From Pseudomonadota bacterium (GTDB taxonomy: Bacteria; Pseudomonadota; Gammaproteobacteria; Pseudomonadales; Azotimanducaceae): DNA of 33,858 nt. The stretch covers positions 1 through 33,858 of the forward strand of contig JAQBUI010000048.1 of NCBI GenBank assembly GCA_027624035.1, read 5' to 3'. Numbering within the stretch: the first letter of the stretch is position 1; each line of letters begins with the position of its first letter. A program made the position numbers and the translations under genes. The notes beneath the pieces are model-generated. The model was not told where the DNA came from. It saw only the letters and a program-made list of their open reading frames with translations, and ran no database searches. This document shows positions 1 to 7,791 of the stretch, in pieces.

Positions 1-100
1 AGGGCTTTCATGGAAGTTCTGGCCGCACGCTGTGCCGTCCGGAGAACTTCCCGGCACGACAACGGCGTGCCCAACCCGGGCACGCTGAGGGCTCCTATAC
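1..100 (+). repeat. Dispersed repeat, copy A
   Basis: The first ~100 bases match the reverse complement of 31296-31392 almost base for base over the first 35 positions (shared core ATGGAAGTTCTGGCCGCACG) and again over the last 25 (cggcacgac, then gggcacgct). Shorter conserved blocks also match the reverse complements of 1472-1585 and 8503-8594. The copy may be cut by the window edge. It reads in the same direction as the gene at 302. No coding function is apparent. Confidence 0.75.
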
Positions 101-138
101 ACGCTGAGGGCTCCTATACACGCTGAGGGCTCCTATAG
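82..138 (+). repeat. 19-bp tandem repeat, three copies
   Basis: The unit acgctgagggctcctatac occurs at 82-100, 101-119 and 120-138; the last copy ends in g. A single copy of a related unit ends the other members of the dispersed family (8503-8521 and 31296-31314, both on the minus strand). This is therefore a local triplication of the distal end of copy A. Each unit contains TATAC/TATAG, which resembles a -10 hexamer, but no convincing -35 was found. Confidence 0.9.
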
Positions 139-140
139 CA

Positions 141-214
141 GTACCGTGGCATGGTGTGCGGCCCGGGAGACCTACCAGCACGACGACCGCGTGCCTGAGA
201 CGGGCACGCTCAAG
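141..214 (+). repeat. Dispersed repeat, partial copy A'
   Basis: A second, diverged copy lacking the first block. It aligns with 29-90: gtgtgcggcccgggag against ctgtgccgtccggag, then cagcacgacgaccgcgtgcc against cggcacgacaacggcgtgcc, then gggcacgct in both. It lies directly after the 19-bp tandem array, so the leader holds one full and one partial copy in tandem. Confidence 0.6.
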
Positions 215-238
215 ACGGTTCGCCGGGCACCTGGCTTG

Positions 239-294
239 AGTTTTGAATTAGAGTGTTTGAATTTAAGTGTTTGAATTTAAGTGTTTGGATTAGA
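239..294 (+). repeat. 14-bp AT-rich tandem repeat upstream of the ChaC gene
   Basis: About four copies of gtgtttgaatttaa: two exact at 253-266 and 267-280, with degenerate copies on each side at 239-252 and 281-294. It is the most AT-rich stretch in a GC-rich window and ends 7 bases before the start codon at 302. It could set promoter or translation strength. AGAG at 292-295 inside the last copy is the only plausible ribosome-binding site for that gene. Confidence 0.85.
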
Positions 295-301
295 GTATTG
301 A

Positions 302-847
302 ATGAACAAGGATATCTGGCTGTTCGGCTATGGCTCCATCGTGTGGAAGGCAGACTTCCCCCATGAAGAACGACACCCCGCCTATATCCGCGGATGGAGT
401 CGTCGCTTCTGGCAGGGCTCAACCGATCATCGCGGTGTGCCTGGCCGCCCCGGTCGTGTGGTGACTCTGATTGAAGCCCCCGATGCCATTTGCTGGGGGG
501 CTGCGTACCGAATCGCGGCCAGTCAGGCCCCATCGGTCATGGCCCATCTGGATCATAGGGAACGTGGTGGTTACGATCGGGTTGCTGTCGACATCCACCT
601 TGGGGTGAACCGTCCCGGAACCGTGACGGGTGTCACCTACTTCGCCACCCGGGACAATCCCAATTACCTCGGAGAGGCAACGCCTGAAGCCATTGCCACA
701 CAAATCCGGGCTTCCGCAGGGCCGAGCGGTCACAATGTGGACTACCTTCTGGAGCTTGAAGCCGCACTGCTGGCCATGAAGACTGCCGATGATCATGTGT
801 CAGCGATCACCAGACACCTCAAAAGACTCAACGAGAAACCATCATGA
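302..847 (+). CDS. chaC: ChaC-type gamma-glutamylcyclotransferase
   Basis: Predicted cytosolic enzyme of 181 residues that cleaves gamma-glutamyl peptides, in this family usually glutathione, to 5-oxoproline and Cys-Gly. The sequence shows the family substrate-binding motif YGS at residues 10-12, PGRVVTL near 49-56, the likely catalytic glutamate E87 in HRERGGY, and a C-terminal GPSGHNVDYLLEL segment typical of ChaC. Length fits the family (about 180-230). The ATG at 302 is preceded by AGAG six bases upstream, itself part of the AT-rich tandem repeat. The stop overlaps the next start (ATGA at 844-847), so the next gene is probably cotranslated. Family assignment is firm; glutathione as substrate is by homology. 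Confidence 0.9.
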   Translation: MNKDIWLFGYGSIVWKADFPHEERHPAYIRGWSRRFWQGSTDHRGVPGRPGRVVTLIEAPDAICWGAAYRIAASQAPSVMAHLDHRERGGYDRVAVDIHLGVNRPGTVTGVTYFATRDNPNYLGEATPEAIATQIRASAGPSGHNVDYLLELEAALLAMKTADDHVSAITRHLKRLNEKPS

Positions 848-1392
848 GACTGAAGACCCCACGGATACCCCCTACCAGCACCGATGACTGGTCTGCCGAG
901 ACGGCACAGGTCTTTCGCGGACAGCAGATGCGAGGCCGGGTCGCCAACATCTTTCTCACGATGGCCAATCACGAGAAGCTGGCAAAGCGATGGCTTGTCT
1001 TCGGCAACCATATTCTATCGAAGTCAACGCTGCCCCCGAGAGACCGTGAGATTGTCATCCTGCGTATGGGATGGCTGTGTCAATCCGCATATGAGTGGGG
1101 TCAGCATCGGGTGATCGGCAAAGCGGCCGGCCTCACCGATGAGGAGATCAGCTCGATCAAGGAGGGCCCGGACGCCACGTCCTGGGGAAGCCATGATGCG
1201 AATCTGCTGCGGGCCACCGACGAACTTCACGACGATGCATTTATTGCCGACGAAACCTGGGAGGCATTGGCACAGGACCTGTCAGACCAGCAGATGATGG
1301 ACCTCGTATTCACCTGCGGGCAGTACAACATGGTCTGTATGGCGCTGAACAGCTTCGGTGTTCAGCTGGATGACGACATCGAGGGGTTCTGA
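844..1392 (+). CDS. Carboxymuconolactone decarboxylase / AhpD-like family protein
   Basis: 182 residues, all-helical AhpD-like fold by motif. It has E69 in the PPRDREIVILR helix, then CQSAYEWGQH with C79, E84 and H88, the signature of the YEW..H branch of the carboxymuconolactone-decarboxylase family. Classical AhpD has a CxxC here; only the first cysteine is present, so a thiol-peroxidase partner role through CxxC is unlikely. Substrate unknown. Translation is coupled to the ChaC gene by an ATGA overlap, hinting at a shared redox or detoxification role (inference). Family confident, function not. Confidence 0.85.
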   Translation: MRLKTPRIPPTSTDDWSAETAQVFRGQQMRGRVANIFLTMANHEKLAKRWLVFGNHILSKSTLPPRDREIVILRMGWLCQSAYEWGQHRVIGKAAGLTDEEISSIKEGPDATSWGSHDANLLRATDELHDDAFIADETWEALAQDLSDQQMMDLVFTCGQYNMVCMALNSFGVQLDDDIEGF

Positions 1393-1402
1393 CTGACCGA
1401 CT

Positions 1403-1459
1403 AGCCCCGTTGCCCGTCTGCCTGAACACCGGGGCTCCGGCCCGACCGAACCTTCAGGC
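1403..1459. terminator. Overlapping hairpins between convergent genes
   Basis: AGCCCCG (1403-1409) pairs with CGGGGCT (1430-1436). The alternative pair GCCTGAA (1420-1426) with TTCAGGC (1453-1459) is followed by ATTTCTG. The two stems are mutually exclusive. They lie just after the stop at 1392, between convergent genes, so a bidirectional terminator is plausible. No real U-tract is present, so confidence is low. Confidence 0.35.
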
Positions 1460-1471
1460 ATTTCTGAAAGT

Positions 1472-1585
1472 CCTGCGCGTACCCGGGTCAGGCACGCCGT
1501 AGTCGTGAAAGCGTAGTCGTGAAAGCGTAGTCGTGAAGAAAGTACTCTCGCGGGCACCTCGTATCAGTGGAACTTCCATGAAAGC
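1472..1585 (-). repeat. Dispersed repeat, copy B
   Basis: Read on the minus strand it begins gctttcatggaagttc, exactly as copy A does, and ends with cacgactacggcgtgcc followed by cccgggtacgc, matching the distal ends of copies A and D. Its middle (ccactgatacgaggtgcc) instead matches copy C at 8503-8594. It is lengthened by an internal 14-bp tandem expansion at 1499-1537. It lies between convergent genes, just past the 3' end of bcp. Confidence 0.75.
1499..1537 (+). repeat. 14-bp tandem repeat inside copy B
   Basis: gtagtcgtgaaagc at 1499-1512 and 1513-1526, with a third, altered copy from 1527. It is an internal expansion of the dispersed repeat; copies A, C and D have a single unit at this point. 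Confidence 0.9.
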
Positions 1586-1604
1586 TCAGCTTCAGCTCAG
1601 CTTC
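1583..1604 (+). repeat. 11-bp tandem repeat over the bcp stop codon
   Basis: agctcagcttc at 1583-1593 and 1594-1604, with agctca of a third copy following. The bcp stop (1592-1594) lies inside it, so the last residues of Bcp are encoded by this duplication. Confidence 0.85.
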
Positions 1605-2071
1605 AGCTCATCCAGAACCTTGATCACATCGTCATGGTGGGTCTTTGTGTTGACCTTCTCCATGATGTGCTTGAGCTTTCCATCCATACCAATGATAAAT
1701 GAGACTCGGTGGATACCCATGTATTCGCGCCCCATGAACTTCTTCTGCCCCCAGACCCCGTACTTTTCTGCAATCTGGTGGTCCGGGTCGGACAGCAACT
1801 CGAAACTCAGCTTTTCCTTGTCCCGGAATTTCCCAAGCCGGCTCACCGGGTCCGGGCTGACGCCGAGGACGACGGTCTTGCGGGACGAGAGCCTGCGTTT
1901 CGCATCTCGCAGGCCGCACGCCTGGGAGGTACAGCCCGGGGTCATTGCCTTCGGATAGAAATACAGCAGGACGTTCTTTTCGTTCCTGTAGTCCTTGAGG
2001 CTGATCTTCCTGCCATCAGCGTTCTCCAGGGTAAATGCCGGTGCCACCCGATTGATTTTTGGAAATGCCAT
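1592..2071 (-). CDS. bcp: Thioredoxin-dependent thiol peroxidase (Bcp-type peroxiredoxin)
   Basis: Cytosolic peroxiredoxin of 159 residues that reduces H2O2 and organic hydroperoxides with thioredoxin. It has the AhpC/TSA thioredoxin fold and the peroxidatic site FYPKAMTPGCTSQAC, with C47 as peroxidatic and C52 as resolving cysteine. This C-x4-C spacing is that of atypical 2-Cys Bcp enzymes. It lies 39 bases after korB on the same strand and is probably cotranscribed. A peroxidase beside an oxygen-sensitive iron-sulfur oxidoreductase would make sense as protection (inference). The C-terminus falls in a short tandem repeat. Confidence 0.95.
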   Translation of the reverse strand: MAFPKINRVAPAFTLENADGRKISLKDYRNEKNVLLYFYPKAMTPGCTSQACGLRDAKRRLSSRKTVVLGVSPDPVSRLGKFRDKEKLSFELLSDPDHQIAEKYGVWGQKKFMGREYMGIHRVSFIIGMDGKLKHIMEKVNTKTHHDDVIKVLDELKLS

Positions 2072-2110
2072 GTCTGCCCCCGCCTGGATTGTCCCGTCGA
2101 GATTTCCTGC

Positions 2111-3142
2111 CTACTCCACCGTCCAGGTGTGACCGCCGCGCAACAGAGCGTTGATGTCGGCCGGCGCACCGGTTTTGCTTCGTACCTGATCACGCTGGGC
2201 ATAGACATCCATCTCATAGGAGTCCGCCGGGTTGCAATACAAAACACCAATCGGTTCCGGAAAGTCGGGCGCGGCAAGATCCGCCAGCATCTGGGCCTTC
2301 ACCTTGCTGGTTTCATCATGGACCAGGATATCGTCAAGTCCGATGCCGTTCTCACCCAGGGTGACCACTTCAAGCTTCAGGCTCTTCGGATCGAGGCGAA
2401 TGCCCAACTGATTATCCTCGCCAAACAACAGGGGCTGACCGTGCTCCAGCATCAGGCGGGTATTCGCCGCGTTCTTCTTGTCCTTGATGTAGTCGAATAT
2501 ACCGTCGTTGTACACCGGGCAGTTCTGGTAGATTTCCACAAACGAGGCACCCTGGTGTTCATGTGCCCGCTCCAGAACCGGAGTCATCTGTTTGGCTTCC
2601 GTATCGATGCTGCGGGCGACGAATCGCGCCCCGACGCCCAGAGCAAACGTACAGGGCCGAAGTGGCAGGTCAACGGAACCGTCCGGTGTGGACGGCGACC
2701 TGGTACCGACCTTTGAGGTCGGGGAATACTGCCCCTTTGTCAGCCCGTAGATCTCATTGTTGAACATGAGAATCTGCAGGTTGATATTCCGGCGCAGCGC
2801 ATGCATGAGATGATTTCCACCGATGGACAGTCCATCCCCGTCGCCAGTGATCACCCACACATCGAGTTCCGGATTCGCAAGCTTCACGCCACTGGCGATC
2901 GCCGGTGCGCGTCCATGGATAGTATGAAACCCATAGGTTTCCATGTAATAGGGGAACCGGGACGAACAGCCGATGCCGGATATGAACACCATGTTCTCTT
3001 TCGGGACGTCCAGTTCGGGCATCAGTTTCTGGATCGTCTTCAAGATGGCATAGTCGCCACAACCGGGACACCATCGCACCTCCTGGTCGGATGAGAAATC
3101 CTTGAGGGTCAGCTTCTGCGGTACTGTCTGTGGAGCATTCAT
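2111..3142 (-). CDS. korB: 2-oxoacid:ferredoxin oxidoreductase, beta subunit (KorB-like)
   Basis: 343-residue thiamine-diphosphate subunit of a two-subunit oxidoreductase that decarboxylates a 2-oxoacid (probably 2-oxoglutarate) to the acyl-CoA, passing electrons to ferredoxin. Visible: WCPGCGD with C25 and C28, plus C59 (GIGCSS) and C208 (QNCPVY), a four-cysteine set suited to one [4Fe-4S] cluster; GDGDG at 100-104 and IYGLTKGQ at 131-138 for ThDP/Mg binding. GGAGGAG lies 6 bases before the ATG, within the end of korA, and only one base separates the two genes, so translation is coupled. Substrate choice is by resemblance to actinobacterial and proteobacterial KorAB; pyruvate cannot be excluded. 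Confidence 0.92.
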   Translation of the reverse strand: MNAPQTVPQKLTLKDFSSDQEVRWCPGCGDYAILKTIQKLMPELDVPKENMVFISGIGCSSRFPYYMETYGFHTIHGRAPAIASGVKLANPELDVWVITGDGDGLSIGGNHLMHALRRNINLQILMFNNEIYGLTKGQYSPTSKVGTRSPSTPDGSVDLPLRPCTFALGVGARFVARSIDTEAKQMTPVLERAHEHQGASFVEIYQNCPVYNDGIFDYIKDKKNAANTRLMLEHGQPLLFGEDNQLGIRLDPKSLKLEVVTLGENGIGLDDILVHDETSKVKAQMLADLAAPDFPEPIGVLYCNPADSYEMDVYAQRDQVRSKTGAPADINALLRGGHTWTVE

Positions 3143-3143
3143 G

Positions 3144-5015
3144 CTATTTCTCCTCCAACTGTTCTTTGATGGCTTTTTGGATCTCGCGGATCTTGAAGGG
3201 CTGGCCCGACACCTTGTTCAATCGCCGGGCATCTATCATGAAACGTGAACGGATCACCTCGACAAACTGACCTGTATTCATTTCCGGAATGAGCACCTTG
3301 TCAAATCGTGCCAGAAGATCACCCAGGTTCGCGGGCAGCGGCCACATGTATCGGACATGGACGTGGGAAACATCCAGGCCCTCGGCCCGGGCCCGCTTGA
3401 CACCCTGGCGGATCGCTCCGTAGGTGGAGCCCCAGCCAACGACAACAAGCTTTCCACTGTCATTGCCCTGATCCACTGTCTGCTCCGGGATGAATTTCGC
3501 GATGCCATCGATCTTGGCCTTGCGCACATCGGTCATCTTCTGATGGTTTTCCGGTTCGTAGGAAATGTCACCGCTGTCGTAATCCTTCTCAATCCCGCCT
3601 ATCCGATGCTCGAGTCCCGGTGTGCCAGGCTTTGCCCACACCCTCGCCAGGGTCTCCGGGTCACGCCGGGCCGGCGTGAAACCCTCGGTACTGGTCTCGA
3701 AACTTACCGGGAAAGGTTCGTAATCACTAAAGTCCGGTACCTGCCATGGTTCAGAGGCATTGGCGAGGTAGCCATCGCTCAACAGGATCACGGGCGTCAT
3801 GAACCGGGTCGCAATGCGCACTGCCTCGATTGCCATGTCGAAGCAATCCGCGGACGTGGCAGCCGCGATCACCGGCAGGGTCGTATCGGCATGTCGACCG
3901 AACAATGCCTGATTGAGGTCAGACTGTTCTGTCTTGGTGGGCAGTCCTGTCGATGGCCCGCCGCGCTGGGTATTGACAATCACCAGGGGCAGTTCTGTTG
4001 CGCAGGCAAGGGAGATGGTTTCGCCCTTGAGTGAAATACCCGGCCCGGAACTGGAAGTCACTCCGAGCGAGCCCGCAAATGATGCCCCCACCGCGGCGCA
4101 TGCTGCGGCAATCTCGTCCTCCGCCTGAAACGTCACCACATCAAACTGCTTGTTGGCGGACAGCGTGTGCAGCAGACTCGATGCTGGCGTAATCGGGTAC
4201 GAGGCAAAGACAATAGGTAAACCGGCCAGCTGCCCACCCGCCAGCAGCCCGTAAGCGAGCGCGTCCGAGCCCGTTGTATTTCGATACAGGCCCGGGGGCA
4301 CGTCCGCCCTGGGCACTCGATAGATGTCAACACCTGTTGGCAGCTCGGCGGTCTCGCCATAGGCATGGCCCGCATTCAGTGCGGCCACATTGGCGTCGGC
4401 GATTTCAGGCTTGCTGGCAAATTTCTTCCTGAGCCCGGAAATGGTCGCATCCCTTGAACGGTCAAACAGCCACATCATCAGGCCCAGGGTCCACATGTTC
4501 TTGCAGCGCACCGCAAATTTGTGGGTAAGTCCGTAGGGCTTGACGGCCTCGACCACCTGCTTGGTGATTTCAATTGAGATCAGACGATAAGCGTCGAGCG
4601 AGCCATCTTCGAGCGGGTTGCCCTTGTACCCTGCTCGCACCAGGTTCTTGTCGGTGAAGGCATCGCTGTCAACCACCACGACGCCTCCCTTGACCAGGTC
4701 TTTCAGATTGGTGATCAGGGCCGCCGGGTTCATCGCGACCAGTACATCCACATCGTCGCCGGCGGTCGTGACATCTTCAGACCCAAAATAGATCTGGAAT
4801 GCCGACACCCCGAACGTCGCCCCCGCGGGCGCACGAATCTCTGCCGGAAAATCCGGGAACGTAGCAAGGTCGTTACCATACAGCGCCGTCGCCTCGGTAA
4901 AATTGTTCCCCGTGAGTTGCATTCCATCACCGGAATCACCGGCGAATCGAATGACAACGTCACTCACGACGTTCTGGTCTGATTGTGTCCTGGATATATC
5001 TTCAACGACTGACAT
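3144..5015 (-). CDS. korA: 2-oxoacid:ferredoxin oxidoreductase, alpha subunit (KorA-like)
   Basis: 623-residue fused gamma-alpha subunit. The N-terminal gamma domain starts with RFAGDSGDGMQLTGNNF (about 23-39); the pyrimidine-binding domain has SYPITPASS (about 272-280), QAEDEIAAA and GGPSTGLPTKTEQSDL (about 352-367). This gamma-alpha order is typical of two-subunit KOR enzymes. An in-frame TTG at 5027 would extend the protein by four residues, but AGGGA five to six bases before the ATG at 5015 lies inside that extension and makes 5015 the better start. No ferredoxin gene is in the window, so the electron acceptor is encoded elsewhere. It probably supplies low-potential electrons or works as an alternative TCA-cycle step (family knowledge). 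Confidence 0.92.
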   Translation of the reverse strand: MSVVEDISRTQSDQNVVSDVVIRFAGDSGDGMQLTGNNFTEATALYGNDLATFPDFPAEIRAPAGATFGVSAFQIYFGSEDVTTAGDDVDVLVAMNPAALITNLKDLVKGGVVVVDSDAFTDKNLVRAGYKGNPLEDGSLDAYRLISIEITKQVVEAVKPYGLTHKFAVRCKNMWTLGLMMWLFDRSRDATISGLRKKFASKPEIADANVAALNAGHAYGETAELPTGVDIYRVPRADVPPGLYRNTTGSDALAYGLLAGGQLAGLPIVFASYPITPASSLLHTLSANKQFDVVTFQAEDEIAAACAAVGASFAGSLGVTSSSGPGISLKGETISLACATELPLVIVNTQRGGPSTGLPTKTEQSDLNQALFGRHADTTLPVIAAATSADCFDMAIEAVRIATRFMTPVILLSDGYLANASEPWQVPDFSDYEPFPVSFETSTEGFTPARRDPETLARVWAKPGTPGLEHRIGGIEKDYDSGDISYEPENHQKMTDVRKAKIDGIAKFIPEQTVDQGNDSGKLVVVGWGSTYGAIRQGVKRARAEGLDVSHVHVRYMWPLPANLGDLLARFDKVLIPEMNTGQFVEVIRSRFMIDARRLNKVSGQPFKIREIQKAIKEQLEEK

Positions 5016-5166
5016 CTGTTCCCTCAATTGAACTGTATGCTGGCAGGTCCTGAATGCGCGGAGTCCTGCAAAGAAAACGCACGGCCCCAGGCTCGTGCGT
5101 TACGGGCGGGCAACGAAGTTCATCGCGTTCCACGCCGGAATGCCAAAGACGCTGGCGACCGATGAC

Positions 5167-5202
5167 CGCAACCACGATCGCAACCACGATCGCAACCGTG
5201 GT
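5167..5202 (+). repeat. 12-bp tandem repeat upstream of korA
   Basis: cgcaaccacgat at 5167-5178 and 5179-5190, then a diverged third unit cgcaaccgtggt at 5191-5202. The third unit makes the array partly self-complementary (ACCACG with CGTGGT), so it could fold in the korA leader if transcription starts upstream of it. Confidence 0.85.
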
Positions 5203-5267
5203 GCAACGATGGCACAACACATCAAATTGCCAGCAACTGCGAACTGTGTGATCCGCCGGATTTTAAC

Positions 5268-5284
5268 AAAAAAATCAAAGATTT
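5268..5284 (-). terminator. Possible terminator after the FHA gene
   Basis: On the minus strand AAATC-TTT-GATTT is followed by a run of T, 44-60 bases past the stop of the FHA gene. The stem is only five A/T-rich pairs, so it is weak, but it is the only stem with a T-tract seen in this gap. Confidence 0.35.
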
Positions 5285-5327
5285 GAAGGCAACCGTCGCA
5301 ACGCCAGTACACTTACCTGATGTAAGG

Positions 5328-6839
5328 TTAATCCAGAACACGTAACTTCATGACGACAGAGCCAATAATGACCTGATCGCCATTGTTGATGGTCACAGGA
5401 CCCTTGTCCTCGATGGCCTGGCCATTCACGGAAGTCCCGTTGGTCGACCCAAGGTCTTCGATGAAGATGCGGTTTTTCATCATCCTCATGCGAGCATGTT
5501 TCCGGGACACATCGGAATGATTGATAATGTACGGAGAATCCTTGGGGTTTCTGCCGATGACCACTCCGTCTTCCCTGACAAGCTGATCACCGGAAATACG
5601 TAGCAGGTAGCGAATCCCGTCTTCATCCCGACCATCGAGTACGTATTCCGAGAGATCTCGCTTGTGCATCTCTGTCATGGGGATGCCTGCCTCTCGAGGC
5701 TGCAGGTCGGGACCACGGCGGGCCTCGCGCACACGGAATACGACCACGATCACCACCACTGACAGAAACAGCAACCCCAGCGCGGCGAGCAGCATGACTT
5801 CCCGCTTTTCAGCCGCCGCCCGCTGCTCGGCGAGTGCCCGTTCAAAACGCTCTACGGCCAGTTGCTGGTCCCGGGAAAGAGATTCGACAATGGCCTCGGT
5901 TTCCGCCTTGATCGCGGTCGCCTGCTGGTCGAATTCACCGCGGATTGCCACAGCATTCTCTCTGGCTGCAGCAGCATCGGAAAGCGCCACCTCGGCCCGT
6001 TCCCATGCCTGCCTGGTCTGTATCATCAGCGCTTCATTGCGCTGCGAAGATTCGGCCAGCTTCGCCTCGAGGGACTCCGCAGCCTGACGCGCCTGGACTG
6101 CTTCGGCCTGGGCGGCCCTCGCGTCTTCGGCAGCCCGGTCGGCCTTTTGCCTCGCCAGATCAAGCTGGGAGACGCAGGGCGCTGGCGCCTGCGAATGATT
6201 GATATTTAGCCTTCCCAGCATCTGCAACACCCCATCGGCACCCACCGCACGAAGCTGTTCACCGCTGCTGATGGCAATGACCTCCGCGCAGTTGTTCAGG
6301 ATCAATGCCGGCGCTTCTGTTCGCATCGTATGGATCACGATGTCACCTTCATGACCTGGCATTGTGCGGCGACTCTCCAGCGTGCCCTTCGTGAGCGCCA
6401 TGCTGTCGTTGATTCGTGTCGCGGACCAGACCGTGGCACCCGGAATGGCTTCGGTGATGGTGAACACAACGGGCACCAGGTTTAATCCGTTCACCTTCAG
6501 CACCGCAAGGCCGAGTCGCTCATCCTGATGAAGGATCTGGGCCACAAGCTCCGCCCCGGTCTCGGGTACCGCAATGGTGAAGGTATCGGCATCAGCCAAC
6601 AGCGCAGCGCTGGTCACCACATAGCCGTTAAATCGATCTGCCCGAACCACAAACCCGGCGCTTTGATTCAGGACGTTCTTGCCACGATAGCTGGTGATCC
6701 CAATGATGCTGTTGCGCAACCGCTGCTCATCAATGTCCGCCAGGGCCTGCTCACAGATGAGCGTGCTGCCCAGGAACAGGAGTATCAACCCCTGTCTCAG
6801 GCTGTGTCGCACCCTGGTCGGACCCCATACCGTGATCAT
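5328..6839 (-). CDS. Exported FHA-domain protein with a degenerate trypsin-like domain and coiled coil
   Basis: 503 residues. Signal peptide about 1-35 (cleavage after QALA); trypsin/DegP-like beta-rich region about 40-205; alanine/glutamate-rich coiled coil about 225-345; one transmembrane helix at 349-369; C-terminal FHA domain about 425-500 with VIGRNPKDSPY, DVSRKHAR and DLGSTNGTSVNG, the phosphothreonine-binding signatures. In the protease-like part all three catalytic positions appear lost: VVTSAALL where VVTNAHVV is usual, RLGLAVLKV where a DLAVLKV aspartate is usual, and no GNSGGP. The topology puts the pseudoprotease in the periplasm and FHA in the cytoplasm, a likely trans-envelope sensor or scaffold (inference). 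No kinase or phosphatase gene is near. Confidence 0.85.
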   Translation of the reverse strand: MITVWGPTRVRHSLRQGLILLFLGSTLICEQALADIDEQRLRNSIIGITSYRGKNVLNQSAGFVVRADRFNGYVVTSAALLADADTFTIAVPETGAELVAQILHQDERLGLAVLKVNGLNLVPVVFTITEAIPGATVWSATRINDSMALTKGTLESRRTMPGHEGDIVIHTMRTEAPALILNNCAEVIAISSGEQLRAVGADGVLQMLGRLNINHSQAPAPCVSQLDLARQKADRAAEDARAAQAEAVQARQAAESLEAKLAESSQRNEALMIQTRQAWERAEVALSDAAAARENAVAIRGEFDQQATAIKAETEAIVESLSRDQQLAVERFERALAEQRAAAEKREVMLLAALGLLFLSVVVIVVVFRVREARRGPDLQPREAGIPMTEMHKRDLSEYVLDGRDEDGIRYLLRISGDQLVREDGVVIGRNPKDSPYIINHSDVSRKHARMRMMKNRIFIEDLGSTNGTSVNGQAIEDKGPVTINNGDQVIIGSVVMKLRVLD

Positions 6840-6890
6840 TGGACTTCTTCGACTCCTTTCCCGGCCCCGGACAGTCGGGAATGATCAGAC

Positions 6891-6918
6891 ATCTTACTCC
6901 AAAAACAACCAAAGACAA
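6891..6918 (-). promoter_or_regulatory. Sigma-70-type promoter of the FHA gene
   Basis: On the minus strand TTGTCT (6918-6913) and TAAGAT (6896-6891) are separated by 16 bases, in the A/T-rich stretch upstream of the start at 6839. It would give a leader of about 45 nt. Confidence 0.5.
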
Positions 6919-7011
6919 TTCAGAAGGATTCCTCATTTGTGCCATAAGTTCCCGATAACAAACATCTTTTGAGATGAGTATCCGGCACACACCTGCAGTG
7001 ATCGGTCTGCA

Positions 7012-7791
7012 TCAGCGAGTCGTGATGTCGATGGAAGGAAACCGTGCCGAACGGGTATCGGCAATCGGTCTGTTGCCGGCGCGATGATAGGTAAAAACCA
7101 GCGAATACTTGACCTCGTCGGTCAGATTTCGACCCGCGGCATGCAGCAGACGACTATGGAAGAACAACGTGTCCCCCGGATCGAGTTCAACTGTTTTCCC
7201 CTGCCCTGCCAGAGCCTTGTTCTCCGGTATGTCGGTCCGCAGAAACAGGGCCGCATCGAAGCGACCGGGCGCGAGGCCCATCACATGCGACCCGGGAATG
7301 ACCCGAAGACAGCCATTGCTGCGGTCTTCCCGGCCGAGGGCCAGCCAGACGCTGATCAGGTCTTCCTGGTCGAAAGACCAGTACCGGTTGTCCTGGTGCC
7401 ATCGTGTTACGCTGCTGAACCCGGGTTGCTTGGTCATGATGCAGTTATGATGACACTGGGACAGCATGATGCCCTCATCAAGAGGAACATCAAAAAGCGT
7501 CTGGAGGACCTCGCAGACCTGTGCAGAGGTCGCCCACTGCCTGAGCAGCGGGTGACGGGAACAGGCGCCGAGCAGGCGCCGGACGGTGCCTGCACCAGCA
7601 TCGTTCGGACCGACCGGCGCGCCAGGATAATGCACATCGATCTCGTACTCGGCCGGAGCCAACTGCTCCTCGAGGTGCTGGCTCGCGACCTTGTTCAAAT
7701 CCGCCAGCACATCGGGAGCAGCCATTCGACGACGCACCAGATAGCCATCACGCAGGAAGTCTGCGACCTCCTGGTCACTGGGCGCACTCAC
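7012..7791 (-). CDS. Phytanoyl-CoA dioxygenase (PhyH) family protein
   Basis: 259-residue Fe(II)/2-oxoglutarate-dependent oxygenase. The iron triad is visible as H132-x-D134 in TRWHQDNRYW and H217 in SRLLHAAGR, on the double-stranded beta-helix scaffold (WLALGREDRSNGCLRVIPGSH, then ELDPGDTLFFHS). It probably hydroxylates a small organic molecule, with or without CoA; the substrate cannot be read from sequence. The start is GTG at 7791, overlapping the TGA of the upstream HEAT-like gene (GTGA), so it depends on translational coupling; no clear ribosome-binding site is seen. Confidence 0.9.
   Translation of the reverse strand: MSAPSDQEVADFLRDGYLVRRRMAAPDVLADLNKVASQHLEEQLAPAEYEIDVHYPGAPVGPNDAGAGTVRRLLGACSRHPLLRQWATSAQVCEVLQTLFDVPLDEGIMLSQCHHNCIMTKQPGFSSVTRWHQDNRYWSFDQEDLISVWLALGREDRSNGCLRVIPGSHVMGLAPGRFDAALFLRTDIPENKALAGQGKTVELDPGDTLFFHSRLLHAAGRNLTDEVKYSLVFTYHRAGNRPIADTRSARFPSIDITTR

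Larger units (their letters stand above)
5016..5327. other. Intergenic region upstream of korA
   Basis: 312 bases with no supportable gene. It contains a 12-bp tandem repeat at 5167-5202 (cgcaaccacgat twice exactly, then a third copy ending ccgtggt that can pair with the accacg of the preceding copies) and an A/T-rich hairpin at 5268-5284. No convincing promoter for korA was found by eye. Confidence 0.7.

Noticed and set aside
82..294. CRISPR array
   Set aside because: The repeats are directly adjacent with no spacers, units are 19 and 14 bp, and no cas gene is present.
1709..2716. 335-residue frame crossing bcp and korB on the opposite strand
   Set aside because: It spans two well-supported genes, including their junction, without motifs.
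5015..5027. TTG start four codons upstream for korA
   Set aside because: The AGGGA ribosome-binding site for the ATG at 5015 lies inside that extension.
5040..5110. Similarity of ttacgggcg near 5099 to the flank of repeat copy C
   Set aside because: Short match outside the conserved blocks, probably chance.
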